From Candidatus Segatella violae (GTDB lineage: Bacteria > Bacteroidota > Bacteroidia > Bacteroidales > Bacteroidaceae): 30,785 bases of DNA. Positions 8,329 through 15,328 of this stretch are shown here, piece by piece. Where the stretch lies: positions 310-31,094 of the forward strand of contig DJSH01000076.1 of the NCBI GenBank assembly GCA_002440225.1. The letters run 5' to 3'. Every line of letters starts with the position of its first letter. Position 1 is the stretch's first letter. A model generated the notes under the pieces. That model worked only from the letters and a program-made list of their open reading frames with translations, ran no database searches and was not told the origin of the DNA. A program made the translations under genes and the position numbers.

Positions 8329-8841
8329 ATGGAATTTGAAAGCAAAATATTGAGTAAGGGTATCCAGGAGATGCTCTACAACAGTGACAAGACAATGGGC
8401 ACTGCCGAGAGTTGCACGGGCGGTCGCATCGCCGAAGCCATCATCTCGGTGCCAGGAGCCAGCAACTACTTCAAGGGTGGCATCGTCTCGTACACCAACG
8501 AGGTTAAAGAGCGTCTTCTCGGTGTCAGCCATGAGGTGCTGGAGGAGCAGACTGCCGTATGCGAGGAAGTGGCACGCGAAATGGTTGTGGGAGCCATCAA
8601 GGCGCTCGATGTCGACTTCGCCATCTCTGCTACAGGCGTGGCAGGTCCAACCGGCGGCACCAAGGAAATACCAGTGGGTACCATCTACATCGGTTATGGC
8701 AACAAAGACGACGTGCGTGTGGAGAAGCTCACCGAGGATTATGGTCGCGACATCAATCTTGCCATTGCCACCAACACAGCCTTGAAGGGTATGCATGAGT
8801 TCCTCAAGGAGCATGCTGATGACCTTAAAAAAGAGGCATAA
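8329..8841 (+). CDS. pncC: CinA C-terminal-domain nicotinamide-nucleotide amidohydrolase
   Basis: This 170-residue protein consists only of the CinA C-terminal domain. It deamidates nicotinamide mononucleotide to nicotinic acid mononucleotide in pyridine nucleotide salvage. Visible motifs are GTAESCTGGRIA, with S28 as the likely catalytic serine, then YFKGGIVSYTNEVK and SATGVAGPTGG, then PVGTIYIG. The N-terminal MoCF-like domain of full CinA is absent, as in stand-alone PncC/YgaD. It is the last gene of the map-tsaD-pncC operon and is followed by a rho-independent terminator at 8881-8919. Confidence 0.9.
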   Translation: MEFESKILSKGIQEMLYNSDKTMGTAESCTGGRIAEAIISVPGASNYFKGGIVSYTNEVKERLLGVSHEVLEEQTAVCEEVAREMVVGAIKALDVDFAISATGVAGPTGGTKEIPVGTIYIGYGNKDDVRVEKLTEDYGRDINLAIATNTALKGMHEFLKEHADDLKKEA

Positions 8842-8880
8842 ATCTATATAATAATCAATAGATTACGATAATAATATTAA

Positions 8881-8919
8881 TAATCCTTAAAAGATTGATT
8901 TCTTTTAGGGATTATTTTG
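8881..8919 (+). terminator. Rho-independent terminator after pncC, overlapping the rpmB promoter
   Basis: A 14-bp stem (8881-8894 with 8901-8914, one G-T pair) encloses a 6-base loop and is followed by TTTTG. The T-run is the same bases as the -33 TTTG of the next promoter. Confidence 0.8.
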
Positions 8920-8946
8920 TCTATTCGAGAATTATTTGTAATTTTG
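8916..8946 (+). promoter_or_regulatory. Bacteroidetes-type promoter for rpmB-rpmG-DUF4295
   Basis: TTTG at 8916-8919, a 19-base spacer, and TAATTTTG at 8939-8946. The rpmB ATG at 8999 is about 52 bases further on. The leader is short, and no r-protein binding structure was recognised in it. Confidence 0.75.
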
Positions 8947-8998
8947 CACTCTGTTTGGAATAGGTATCAATTAACGAATTACAAAATTAAAGATAGAA

Positions 8999-9262
8999 AT
9001 GTCTAAGATTTGTCAAATTACAGGTAAGAAGGCACAGTTGGGTTGCAATGTGTCTCACTCAAAGCACCGTACAAAGAGAAGCTTTGACGTTAACCTCTTC
9101 AGCAAGAAATTCTACTATGTAGAGGAAGGTTGCTGGATTAGCCTCAAGATCAGTGCTGCTGGTCTTCGTCTCATTAATAAGGTAGGTCTTGATGCTGCCC
9201 TCAATCAGGCAGTAAAGAAGGGCTATGTAGATTGGAAAGACATTAAAGTTATAGGAGAATAA
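8999..9262 (+). CDS. rpmB: Large-subunit ribosomal protein bL28
   Basis: This 87-residue basic protein begins MSKICQITGKK and contains the family pattern NVSHSKHRTKRSFDVNL. It continues with the typical C-terminal part: SAAGLRLINKVGLDAAL, then GYVDW. It is a component of the 50S subunit. It starts the three-gene ribosomal cluster; rpmG follows after 5 bases. Length fits the Bacteroidetes form of the protein. Confidence 0.96.
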   Translation: MSKICQITGKKAQLGCNVSHSKHRTKRSFDVNLFSKKFYYVEEGCWISLKISAAGLRLINKVGLDAALNQAVKKGYVDWKDIKVIGE

Positions 9263-9267
9263 ATATC

Positions 9268-9456
9268 ATGGCAAAGAAAGCAAAAGGTAATAGAGTACAG
9301 GTTATCCTCGAGTGCACTGAGCAGAAGAACAGTGGTATGCCAGGTACAAGCCGTTACGTGACTACTAAGAATCGTAAGAACACTCCTGAGCGTCTTGAGT
9401 TGATGAAGTACAACCCAATCCTTAAGAAGATGACTCTTCACAAGGAGATTAAGTAA
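9268..9456 (+). CDS. rpmG: Large-subunit ribosomal protein bL33
   Basis: This 62-residue basic protein has the bL33 pattern: RVQVILECTEQK, then SRYVTTKNRKNTPERLELMKYNP, then LHKEIK. Only one cysteine is present, so it is the zinc-free form that lacks the paired CxxC motifs. It sits 5 bases after rpmB and 42 bases before the DUF4295 gene, the usual order in Bacteroidetes. Confidence 0.95.
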   Translation: MAKKAKGNRVQVILECTEQKNSGMPGTSRYVTTKNRKNTPERLELMKYNPILKKMTLHKEIK

Positions 9457-9498
9457 GCTAGCTTACAAGTTTAACAATTTTATCAATTTTAATAGACT

Positions 9499-9657
9499 AT
9501 GGCAAAGAAAGCGGTCGCTACCCTCCACGAAGGTAACATGGATGGTCGCGCATACACAAAGGTTATCAAGATGGTTAAGAGCCCTAAGACTGGTGCTTAC
9601 GTTTTCGATGAGAAGATGGTACCAAATGAGGCTGTTAAGGATTTCTTCAAGGACTAA
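9499..9657 (+). CDS. DUF4295-family small basic protein, probable ribosome-associated protein
   Basis: This short gene encodes 52 residues starting MAKKAVATLHEGNMDG and ending DFFKD. It is lysine-rich and has no membrane segment. A DUF4295 protein directly after rpmG is typical of Bacteroidetes. The ATG at 9499 shares the MAKKA start of rpmG, and the stop at 9657 is followed by a strong terminator at 9708-9745. From memory, a Bacteroidetes-specific ribosomal protein called bL38 was seen in a Flavobacterium ribosome structure, and this may be the same family; that identity is unverified. Its place in an r-protein operon supports a ribosomal role. Confidence 0.85.
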   Translation: MAKKAVATLHEGNMDGRAYTKVIKMVKSPKTGAYVFDEKMVPNEAVKDFFKD

Positions 9658-9707
9658 TCTCCTTGCGGAAACATTGAATTTAGATTTTATCAAGATTCAT
9701 ATATCTC

Positions 9708-9745
9708 AAAAGGTCGCTACTCGTAAGGAGTCGGCGACCTTTTTT
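9708..9745 (+). terminator. Rho-independent terminator after the rpmB-rpmG-DUF4295 cluster
   Basis: AAGGTCGC pairs with GCGACCTT, extended by ACTC/GAGT across a small bulge, with a short loop. Six T residues follow directly. Confidence 0.85.
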
Positions 9746-9768
9746 CGTAGTTTTTCTTACCCGGAAGC

Positions 9769-9799
9769 TTTGGTTATTTCGTTTTTGGCATGTTATTTG
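9769..9799 (+). promoter_or_regulatory. Possible weak promoter for htpG
   Basis: TTTG at 9769-9772, a 19-base spacer, and GTTATTTG at 9792-9799. The latter keeps the TTTG half of the -7 consensus but not the TA. The htpG ATG at 9850 is 50 bases further on. No better candidate is seen between the preceding terminator and htpG. Confidence 0.35.
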
Positions 9800-9849
9800 C
9801 AAAGTGATTTAGCAAATAAATAAGTAAAACAAAATTAAATAAAATAACT

Positions 9850-11907
9850 ATGGCACAGAAAGGTAATATTGGAGTAACGACAGAGAACATCTTCCCTGTC
9901 ATCAAGAAATTCTTATATTCAGATCATGACATCTTCCTCCGCGAGATGGTCTCAAATGCTGTGGATGCCACACAGAAATTGAAGACTCTCGCTGCAACAG
10001 GCGATTTCAAGGGTGAGATTGGCGACACGACCGTTCGCGTATCGCTCGACGAGAAGGCTGGCACGCTGACTATCAGCGATCATGGTATAGGCATGACTGA
10101 GGAGGAAATCGATAAATACATCAACCAGATAGCATTCTCTGGCGTAACCGACTTCTTGGATAAGTACAAGGAGAACGCCAACGCCATCATCGGTCACTTC
10201 GGCTTGGGCTTCTACTCTTCATTCATGGTAGCCAGCAAGGTGGAAATCATCACCAAGAGTTACAAGGAGGGAAGCAAGGCTGTGAAATGGAGTTGCGATG
10301 GTTCACCAGCATTCGAGATAGAGGACGCCGACAAGGCTGAGCGTGGCTCGGACATTATCCTCCACATCGCCGACGACTGTAAGGAGTTCTTGCAGAAGAG
10401 CAAGATTGAGGAACTCCTCAATAAGTACTGCAAGTTTATGGCAGTGCCTGTGGCATTCGGTAAGAAGACCGAGTGGAAAGACGGCAAGAACGTGGAGACT
10501 GACGAGGATAACATTATAAATAATGTGGAGCCGCTTTGGACCAAGGCACCTAGCACCTTGAAGGACGAGGATTACAAGAAGTTCTATCACACGCTCTATC
10601 CAATGCAGGACGAACCTCTGTTCTGGATTCATCTAAACGTAGATTTCCCATTCAACTTGACGGGTATTCTCTACTTCCCACGCATCAAGAACAATATCGA
10701 CATGCAGCGCAACAAGATTCAGCTCTACTGCAACCAGGTGTTCGTCACTGACCAGGTGGAGGGCATTGTTCCTGAGTTCTTGACCCTGCTTCATGGTGTC
10801 ATCGACTCTCCAGACATCCCATTGAACGTGAGCCGTAGCTACCTTCAGAGCGATAGCAACGTGAAGAAGATTTCTACCTACATCACCAAGAAGGTGGCAG
10901 ATCGATTGAACTCCATCTTCAAGGAAAACCGCAAGGAGTATGAGGAGAAGTGGGATGACCTCAAGCTCTTCATTAATTATGGAATGCTCTCCCAGGAAGA
11001 CTTCTATGAGCGCGCCAAGGACTTCGCCCTCTTCAAGGACGTAGATGGCAAGTATTTCACCTTCGAAGAGTACAAGACACTCATCAAGGACAACCAGACC
11101 GACAAGGATGGCAACTTGGTTTACCTCTACGCCAATAACAAGGAGGAACAGTACTCTTATATCGAGGCTGCCAAGGCTAAGGGCTATTCTGTGTTGTTGA
11201 TGGCTGGTCAGCTAGACACACCAATGGTCAACATGTTGGAGCAGAAGTTGGAGAAGACTCGTTTCACCCGTGTAGACTCAGATATCGTAGACCGTCTCAT
11301 TGTGAAAGAGGATGCAAAGAAGACTGACTTGAACAAGGATCAGACTGACAACTTGTCACAGGTATTCCGCTCACAGATGCCTAAGTTGGAAAAGGCAGAG
11401 TTCTATGTTGAGGTACAGGCTCTCGGTGAGCAGAACCAGCCAGTGCTCATCACCCAAAACGAGTACATGCGTCGTATGAAGGCAATGAGCCAGTTCCAGG
11501 CTGGTATGAACTTCTATGGCCAGATGCCAGACAGCTACACCATCGTCTTGAATTCAGACCATCCTCTTGTGAAGAAGGTTCTTTCCGATTCAGAAGCCAA
11601 TACTTCAGAGGCATTGAAGCCAATCCTCGCTGAGATTAAGGGGCAGGAGGCTCGCTTGGCTGTTCTTCATCAGGAGCAGACCAAGAAGAAACCAGAGGAG
11701 ATTACCCAAGCGGAGAAGGATGACGTTCACAACACCGAGAAGGCTATCAACGACGAGAAGGCAAAGCGCGATAATATCATCGCCGACTATGCCAAGGGCA
11801 ACAATATTGTTCACCAGCTCATCGATCTTGCCTTGCTTCAGAATGGCATGTTGAAGGGCGCATCTCTCGATGCCTTCCTCAAGAGAAGCGTTGAGATGAT
11901 TAAGTAA
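9850..11907 (+). CDS. htpG: Molecular chaperone HtpG (Hsp90)
   Basis: This 685-residue cytoplasmic ATP-dependent chaperone has the N-terminal GHKL ATPase domain: FLREMVSNAVDA with the ATP-binding Asn and Asp, then SDHGIGMT, then GHFGLGFYSSFM. A middle domain follows, containing the region with NVSRSYLQSD, and then the C-terminal dimerisation domain. It is about 60 residues longer than E. coli HtpG. The excess lies mainly in a highly charged, probably helical insertion at about 590-654, rich in Glu, Lys and Gln. The gene is single, with its own terminator at 11976-12017. Stress regulation cannot be shown from the sequence. Confidence 0.97.
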   Translation: MAQKGNIGVTTENIFPVIKKFLYSDHDIFLREMVSNAVDATQKLKTLAATGDFKGEIGDTTVRVSLDEKAGTLTISDHGIGMTEEEIDKYINQIAFSGVTDFLDKYKENANAIIGHFGLGFYSSFMVASKVEIITKSYKEGSKAVKWSCDGSPAFEIEDADKAERGSDIILHIADDCKEFLQKSKIEELLNKYCKFMAVPVAFGKKTEWKDGKNVETDEDNIINNVEPLWTKAPSTLKDEDYKKFYHTLYPMQDEPLFWIHLNVDFPFNLTGILYFPRIKNNIDMQRNKIQLYCNQVFVTDQVEGIVPEFLTLLHGVIDSPDIPLNVSRSYLQSDSNVKKISTYITKKVADRLNSIFKENRKEYEEKWDDLKLFINYGMLSQEDFYERAKDFALFKDVDGKYFTFEEYKTLIKDNQTDKDGNLVYLYANNKEEQYSYIEAAKAKGYSVLLMAGQLDTPMVNMLEQKLEKTRFTRVDSDIVDRLIVKEDAKKTDLNKDQTDNLSQVFRSQMPKLEKAEFYVEVQALGEQNQPVLITQNEYMRRMKAMSQFQAGMNFYGQMPDSYTIVLNSDHPLVKKVLSDSEANTSEALKPILAEIKGQEARLAVLHQEQTKKKPEEITQAEKDDVHNTEKAINDEKAKRDNIIADYAKGNNIVHQLIDLALLQNGMLKGASLDAFLKRSVEMIK

Positions 11908-11975
11908 AATGGCGTATTAAATCGTAATAAACTTTGTGAGATGTAACATTCCGTGTTACAATTCGTTTCTATATG

Positions 11976-12017
11976 TGTGCTAAATGTTTCAAAAGGAGCA
12001 TTTAGCACATTTTTTTT
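11976..12017 (+). terminator. Strong rho-independent terminator after htpG
   Basis: TGTGCTAAATG pairs perfectly with CATTTAGCACA (11 bp) around a 12-base loop, followed by eight T residues. Confidence 0.92.
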
Positions 12018-12026
12018 GTCTTTTCC

Positions 12027-12058
12027 TTTGGAAGCAACATGATTTTTTATTATCTTTG
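12027..12058 (+). promoter_or_regulatory. Bacteroidetes-type promoter for the sigma factor gene
   Basis: TTTG at 12027-12030, a 20-base spacer, and TATCTTTG at 12051-12058. It begins only 10 bases after the T-run of the htpG terminator. Confidence 0.78.
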
Positions 12059-12079
12059 CAAGAGCATAACGCAAAAATC

Positions 12080-12625
12080 ATGATATTAAAAACCACCGTC
12101 ATGGAACAAAAAGAATCTAAACACAGCATAATTGCTAAGTTTTACACAGAGCACTACGAAGAGTTGAAATCGTTCGTAGCATCTCGTTTGCAGTTCGCAG
12201 GCGGGGTAGAGGACATTGTGCAGGATGTCTACCTGAGATTGCTGCAGCTCGACCAGATAATAACAGCCAACACCTTGCATAGCCTTGTCTTCACTACAGC
12301 CAACAATATGATAAAAGATTATTGGCGTAGGAAGAAATGCTATGATAAGTTTGTACATTTTGTTGCCACCACCAATCGGCGTAATGGAACTCAAGAAGAC
12401 GTGGCGGCAGTATACTCCGTACAAGAAGTTCATGAGATTTTGGAGCGAGGCATTGCTAGACTTGCTGAAAGCCAAAGTCGCATCTATAGAATGAGCATCT
12501 TCGAGGGTAAGCGAGTGGGAGAGATAGCCAAGGAGCTCAACCTTAACTATAAGAGTGCTGAGCAAAAACTGGGGGCTGCTCGCAAGGAAATAAGATCGTA
12601 TATGAAAAAAGCCTTGGCTTGTTGA
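12080..12625 (+). CDS. ECF-like sigma-70 family RNA polymerase sigma factor
   Basis: This 181-residue protein has a region 2 (about 20-85, with GGVEDIVQDVYLRLLQ and the IKDYWRRK end) and a region 4 helix-turn-helix (about 125-178, with RVGEIAKELNLNYKSAEQKLGAARKEI). The two-domain layout without region 3 is that of an extracytoplasmic-function sigma factor. The promoter at 12027-12058 leaves two possible starts: the ATG at 12080, used here, and the ATG at 12101, which gives a 174-residue protein. No anti-sigma factor or SusCD pair is adjacent. The next gene is a convergent LytTR regulator. The target regulon is unknown. Confidence 0.88.
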   Translation: MILKTTVMEQKESKHSIIAKFYTEHYEELKSFVASRLQFAGGVEDIVQDVYLRLLQLDQIITANTLHSLVFTTANNMIKDYWRRKKCYDKFVHFVATTNRRNGTQEDVAAVYSVQEVHEILERGIARLAESQSRIYRMSIFEGKRVGEIAKELNLNYKSAEQKLGAARKEIRSYMKKALAC

Positions 12626-12744
12626 CCCTTTCCTGGAGCCAGAATTGTTCATAAGCACCAAAAGAGAAGCAGCTCACCCTGTTCAAAGAATATTATCACG
12701 AATACTGCTATATGCGAGCTATATCATATATAGAATAAAGCAGG

Positions 12745-13452
12745 CTAAAGAGAATGGTCGTCTATGTAGACTTTAATCTCCTCAAAATAGGTTTCTGAAA
12801 TTGGTATGGAAACATCGCCATAAGTAATGCGCATTTGGTCGATGGTATCAAACTTAGACATGTTGGCAAGATAAGAGCGATGTACGCGCTTGAATTTATC
12901 CTTTGGCAATTTCTCTTCCAAATGTTTCAGATTGCCCAATGTCATCACGTTGGGCTTTCCGTCGAGATGGAATCTAAGATAGTCTTTCTCGCAATCTACA
13001 AACAGGATGTCATCTATAGAAATACGGGTATATTTATAGTCGCGTTTCACTACCAAGAACTTGTCCCGCTTGATGGGATTGTAGTTGTCGTCTTGCATAT
13101 AGCTGTCAAACACTCTTTTGCATGTAAGCATAAAATCCTCATACCCAATCGGCTTGAGCAGATAGTCGAATGCGTTTACCTTGTATGCTTCGATGGCATA
13201 TTCCTTGAAAGCGGTAGTAAATATAATTTTCACATTCTTTGGCACGACCTTGGCAAACTCCAAACCGCTGATTTGCTGCATGTGTATGGCCAGGAACAGG
13301 ATATCCAAGTGGTTGTGGCGGATACCATCCACGGCCTCAATGGCGGTAGAGTAAGCACCGATTAGATGTAACGTCGGTGTTTTGTCTACGTATTGCTTCA
13401 ACTGGCGCAAAGCTTGTGGGTCCTCATCAATGATAGCACAGTTTAAAATCAT
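12745..13452 (-). CDS. LytTR-family response regulator with a degenerate receiver
   Basis: This 235-residue protein has a CheY-like receiver (about 1-115) and a LytTR DNA-binding domain (about 135-232, with FLVVKRDYKYTRI, DILFVDCEKDYLRFH and KRVHRSYLAN). The acidic pocket (D9, E10, D11), T79/T80 and K100 are kept. The phospho-accepting position reads LFLA55IHMQQISGLEF, where active receivers have LFLDIxMPxxSGLE. The Asp is Ala (codon GCC) and the Pro is Gln. Ordinary phosphorylation is therefore unlikely. I start at the ATG at 13452 because it matches the family start (MILNCAIIDED); the open frame upstream is AT-rich noncoding DNA. No histidine kinase is adjacent. The gene is divergent from the MORN gene, with 197 bases between them, and converges on the sigma factor. 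Confidence 0.92.
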   Translation of the reverse strand: MILNCAIIDEDPQALRQLKQYVDKTPTLHLIGAYSTAIEAVDGIRHNHLDILFLAIHMQQISGLEFAKVVPKNVKIIFTTAFKEYAIEAYKVNAFDYLLKPIGYEDFMLTCKRVFDSYMQDDNYNPIKRDKFLVVKRDYKYTRISIDDILFVDCEKDYLRFHLDGKPNVMTLGNLKHLEEKLPKDKFKRVHRSYLANMSKFDTIDQMRITYGDVSIPISETYFEEIKVYIDDHSL

Positions 13453-13585
13453 AACTTTTGAGATTAGTCTATAAATTTTCCTTTCATGTAGAAACGTCGT
13501 AGTCAAAAGAATATTGTATCTTGCTACATATTTTTTTTGAGAAAAATGATTTTTCATTGATTTAACCTTAAATTTGTTTAATCTA

Positions 13586-13617
13586 TTTGGCTGTTTAAGG
13601 AAAAACTTATAATTTTG
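13586..13617 (+). promoter_or_regulatory. Bacteroidetes-type promoter for the MORN gene
   Basis: TTTG at 13586-13589, a 20-base spacer, and TAATTTTG at 13610-13617, with the ATG at 13650. The intergenic region is shared with the divergent LytTR gene, so regulator binding here is plausible but not shown. Confidence 0.75.
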
Positions 13618-13649
13618 GGCTTGAAATACAAGATTACAAACCATTAAAC

Positions 13650-14804
13650 ATGAAATATATTAATAAACATACTATAAGATTTACCCAGCAAGGAAGAAGT
13701 TGGCTCATCGCTTTTTCTTTGGCATTGGCTACTACTGGAGCCTGTGCTCAAAAGATATCCCTTGGTTCTTGTACTACCCGCGATGGCGGACAGTACAAGG
13801 GGGAGATGGTGAGCGGAAAGCCTCAGGGAAAGGGATCCACCATTTATAAGAATGGCGACACCTATGAAGGCTCCTATGTAAAAGGCAAACGTGAAGGTTA
13901 TGGAGTGTATACTTTTGCTGACGGCGAGAAATATGAAGGTCAGTGGATGCAAGACCAGCAGCATGGAAAGGGTACATACTATTTCCAAAACAACAACAAA
14001 TATGTAGGACTTTGGTTCAGGGATTTCCAACACGGCCATGGAGTCATGTTTTATTACAATGGCGACAAGTATGATGGCGACTGGTACAAGGACAAGCGTC
14101 AGGGCAGGGGTGTCTACACCTATGCCAACGGTGCTCAATATAAAGGTCAATGGATGAACGACATGAAGAACGGCAATGGATTCTTCAACTGGGGCGACGG
14201 GACTACTTATGATGGGCATTGGGTAGACAACCAACGCTCAGGCAAGGGCACATTCAAGTATGCGGATGGAGATGTCTACATCGGAGACTGGAAAGATGAC
14301 ATCCAGGACGGTAAGGGAATCTACAAATTCCATAATGGAGACGTATACGAAGGTGATTATTTGCAAGGCGAACGAACTGGAGAAGGTATCTTCCGTTCTT
14401 CCAACGGCTCAAAATACACGGGACAGTTCAATGATGGGCAACGCTCCGGTCAGGGTACATTCGTTTGGAAAAACGGTGACGTATATGTAGGAGGTTGGAA
14501 AGACGACCTTCAAAATGGCTTGGGCAAACTGACGAAGAAGAATGGCGACATCTTTGAGGGCGATTTCAAAAACGGGCATGTAGATGGCAATGTCGTCATA
14601 CATTATGCCAATGGCAATCGTTTCAAGGGCGTATACCATAACGGTAAGCGAGAAGGCGCATGCATCGAGGAAGACAAGGATGGCAAGCGCTTCGAAGGCA
14701 CTTATCGCAATGATTCTCGCGATGGGCGATTTGTAGAAAAAGACCGCAATGGTCAGATTACAGCCAAAGGTACTTATGAGAATGGTAAGAGAATTGAAGA
14801 CTAA
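13650..14804 (+). CDS. Exported MORN-repeat protein with 14 uninterrupted repeats
   Basis: This 384-residue protein begins with a basic N-terminus, then a hydrophobic stretch (about 18-30) and an ACA-Q signal-peptidase-like site near residue 33, so export is likely. From residue 49 to 370 it consists of 14 consecutive 23-residue repeats of the form Y-x-G-x-W-x-x-x-x-x-x-G-x-G-x-(Y/F)-x-x-x-x-G-x-x, with no insertion or slip of register. A half repeat closes the protein at 384. MORN repeats build elongated beta-hairpin rods used in protein or lipid contacts. The last three repeats lose some consensus Gly and aromatic residues. The gene is followed by the YhcH gene after 12 bases. Partner and role are unknown. 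Confidence 0.9.
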   Translation: MKYINKHTIRFTQQGRSWLIAFSLALATTGACAQKISLGSCTTRDGGQYKGEMVSGKPQGKGSTIYKNGDTYEGSYVKGKREGYGVYTFADGEKYEGQWMQDQQHGKGTYYFQNNNKYVGLWFRDFQHGHGVMFYYNGDKYDGDWYKDKRQGRGVYTYANGAQYKGQWMNDMKNGNGFFNWGDGTTYDGHWVDNQRSGKGTFKYADGDVYIGDWKDDIQDGKGIYKFHNGDVYEGDYLQGERTGEGIFRSSNGSKYTGQFNDGQRSGQGTFVWKNGDVYVGGWKDDLQNGLGKLTKKNGDIFEGDFKNGHVDGNVVIHYANGNRFKGVYHNGKREGACIEEDKDGKRFEGTYRNDSRDGRFVEKDRNGQITAKGTYENGKRIED

Positions 14805-14816
14805 ACTATAATAATT

Positions 14817-15260
14817 ATGGTAATAGATACATTAAACAATTTGGAGAACTATGTCTCTCTGAATCCCCTCTTCGCTGATGTGGTGAAGTTTATCAAGGAA
14901 AACGACCTTTCCAAGCTGGAAGTAGGAAAACACTACATCAAGGGAAAGGACTTGTTTGTAAATATCGACTTGACACATGGCAAAACGGAAGCGGAAGCCG
15001 TCTTGGAAACCCATCGTAAGATGATAGATATTCAGATTCCCCTTGAGGTGGATGAGACTTTTGGTTACACACCTTTGTCAGACCTGCCGGATATCGAATA
15101 TAACGAAGAAAAAGATATCACTAAGTATCCCGGTGTCAAAGCTCAGACACTCATCAAGTGCAAGGTGGGGCAATGTGTCATATTCTTCCCTCAGGATGGA
15201 CATCAGCCATGCATAGCCCAGGGTGATTTCCGAAAGGCAATATTCAAGATTAAAGCATAA
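14817..15260 (+). CDS. YhcH/YjgK/YiaL family (DUF386) protein
   Basis: This 147-residue cytoplasmic protein has the family pattern ETHRKMIDIQIPL (H66, D71, Q73) and FFPQDGHQPCI (H129), the probable metal-site residues of a cupin-like double-stranded beta-helix. Family members lie in sugar-acid and sialic-acid operons and are thought to act on sugars, but the reaction is not firmly established. Here it lies 12 bases after the MORN gene and 68 bases before glgB. No promoter box is seen before glgB, so these may be one transcript. A carbohydrate role is a reasonable inference. Confidence 0.88.
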   Translation: MVIDTLNNLENYVSLNPLFADVVKFIKENDLSKLEVGKHYIKGKDLFVNIDLTHGKTEAEAVLETHRKMIDIQIPLEVDETFGYTPLSDLPDIEYNEEKDITKYPGVKAQTLIKCKVGQCVIFFPQDGHQPCIAQGDFRKAIFKIKA

Positions 15261-15328
15261 GGCCTTCGCCGAAGAATTCAACTACGGCTACTACCTTATA
15301 AAATATAAACCATCTAAAAACATAAAAT

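Noticed and set aside
12626..12744. Possible terminator between the convergent sigma and LytTR genes
   Set aside because: CTATAT/ATATAG gives only a short AT-rich stem near 12720-12735, and no T-run supports termination.
13453..13644. Upstream extension of the LytTR protein to 13644
   Set aside because: The extra 64 residues look like AT-rich noncoding DNA translated by chance, and the receiver domain starts normally at MILNCAIIDED.
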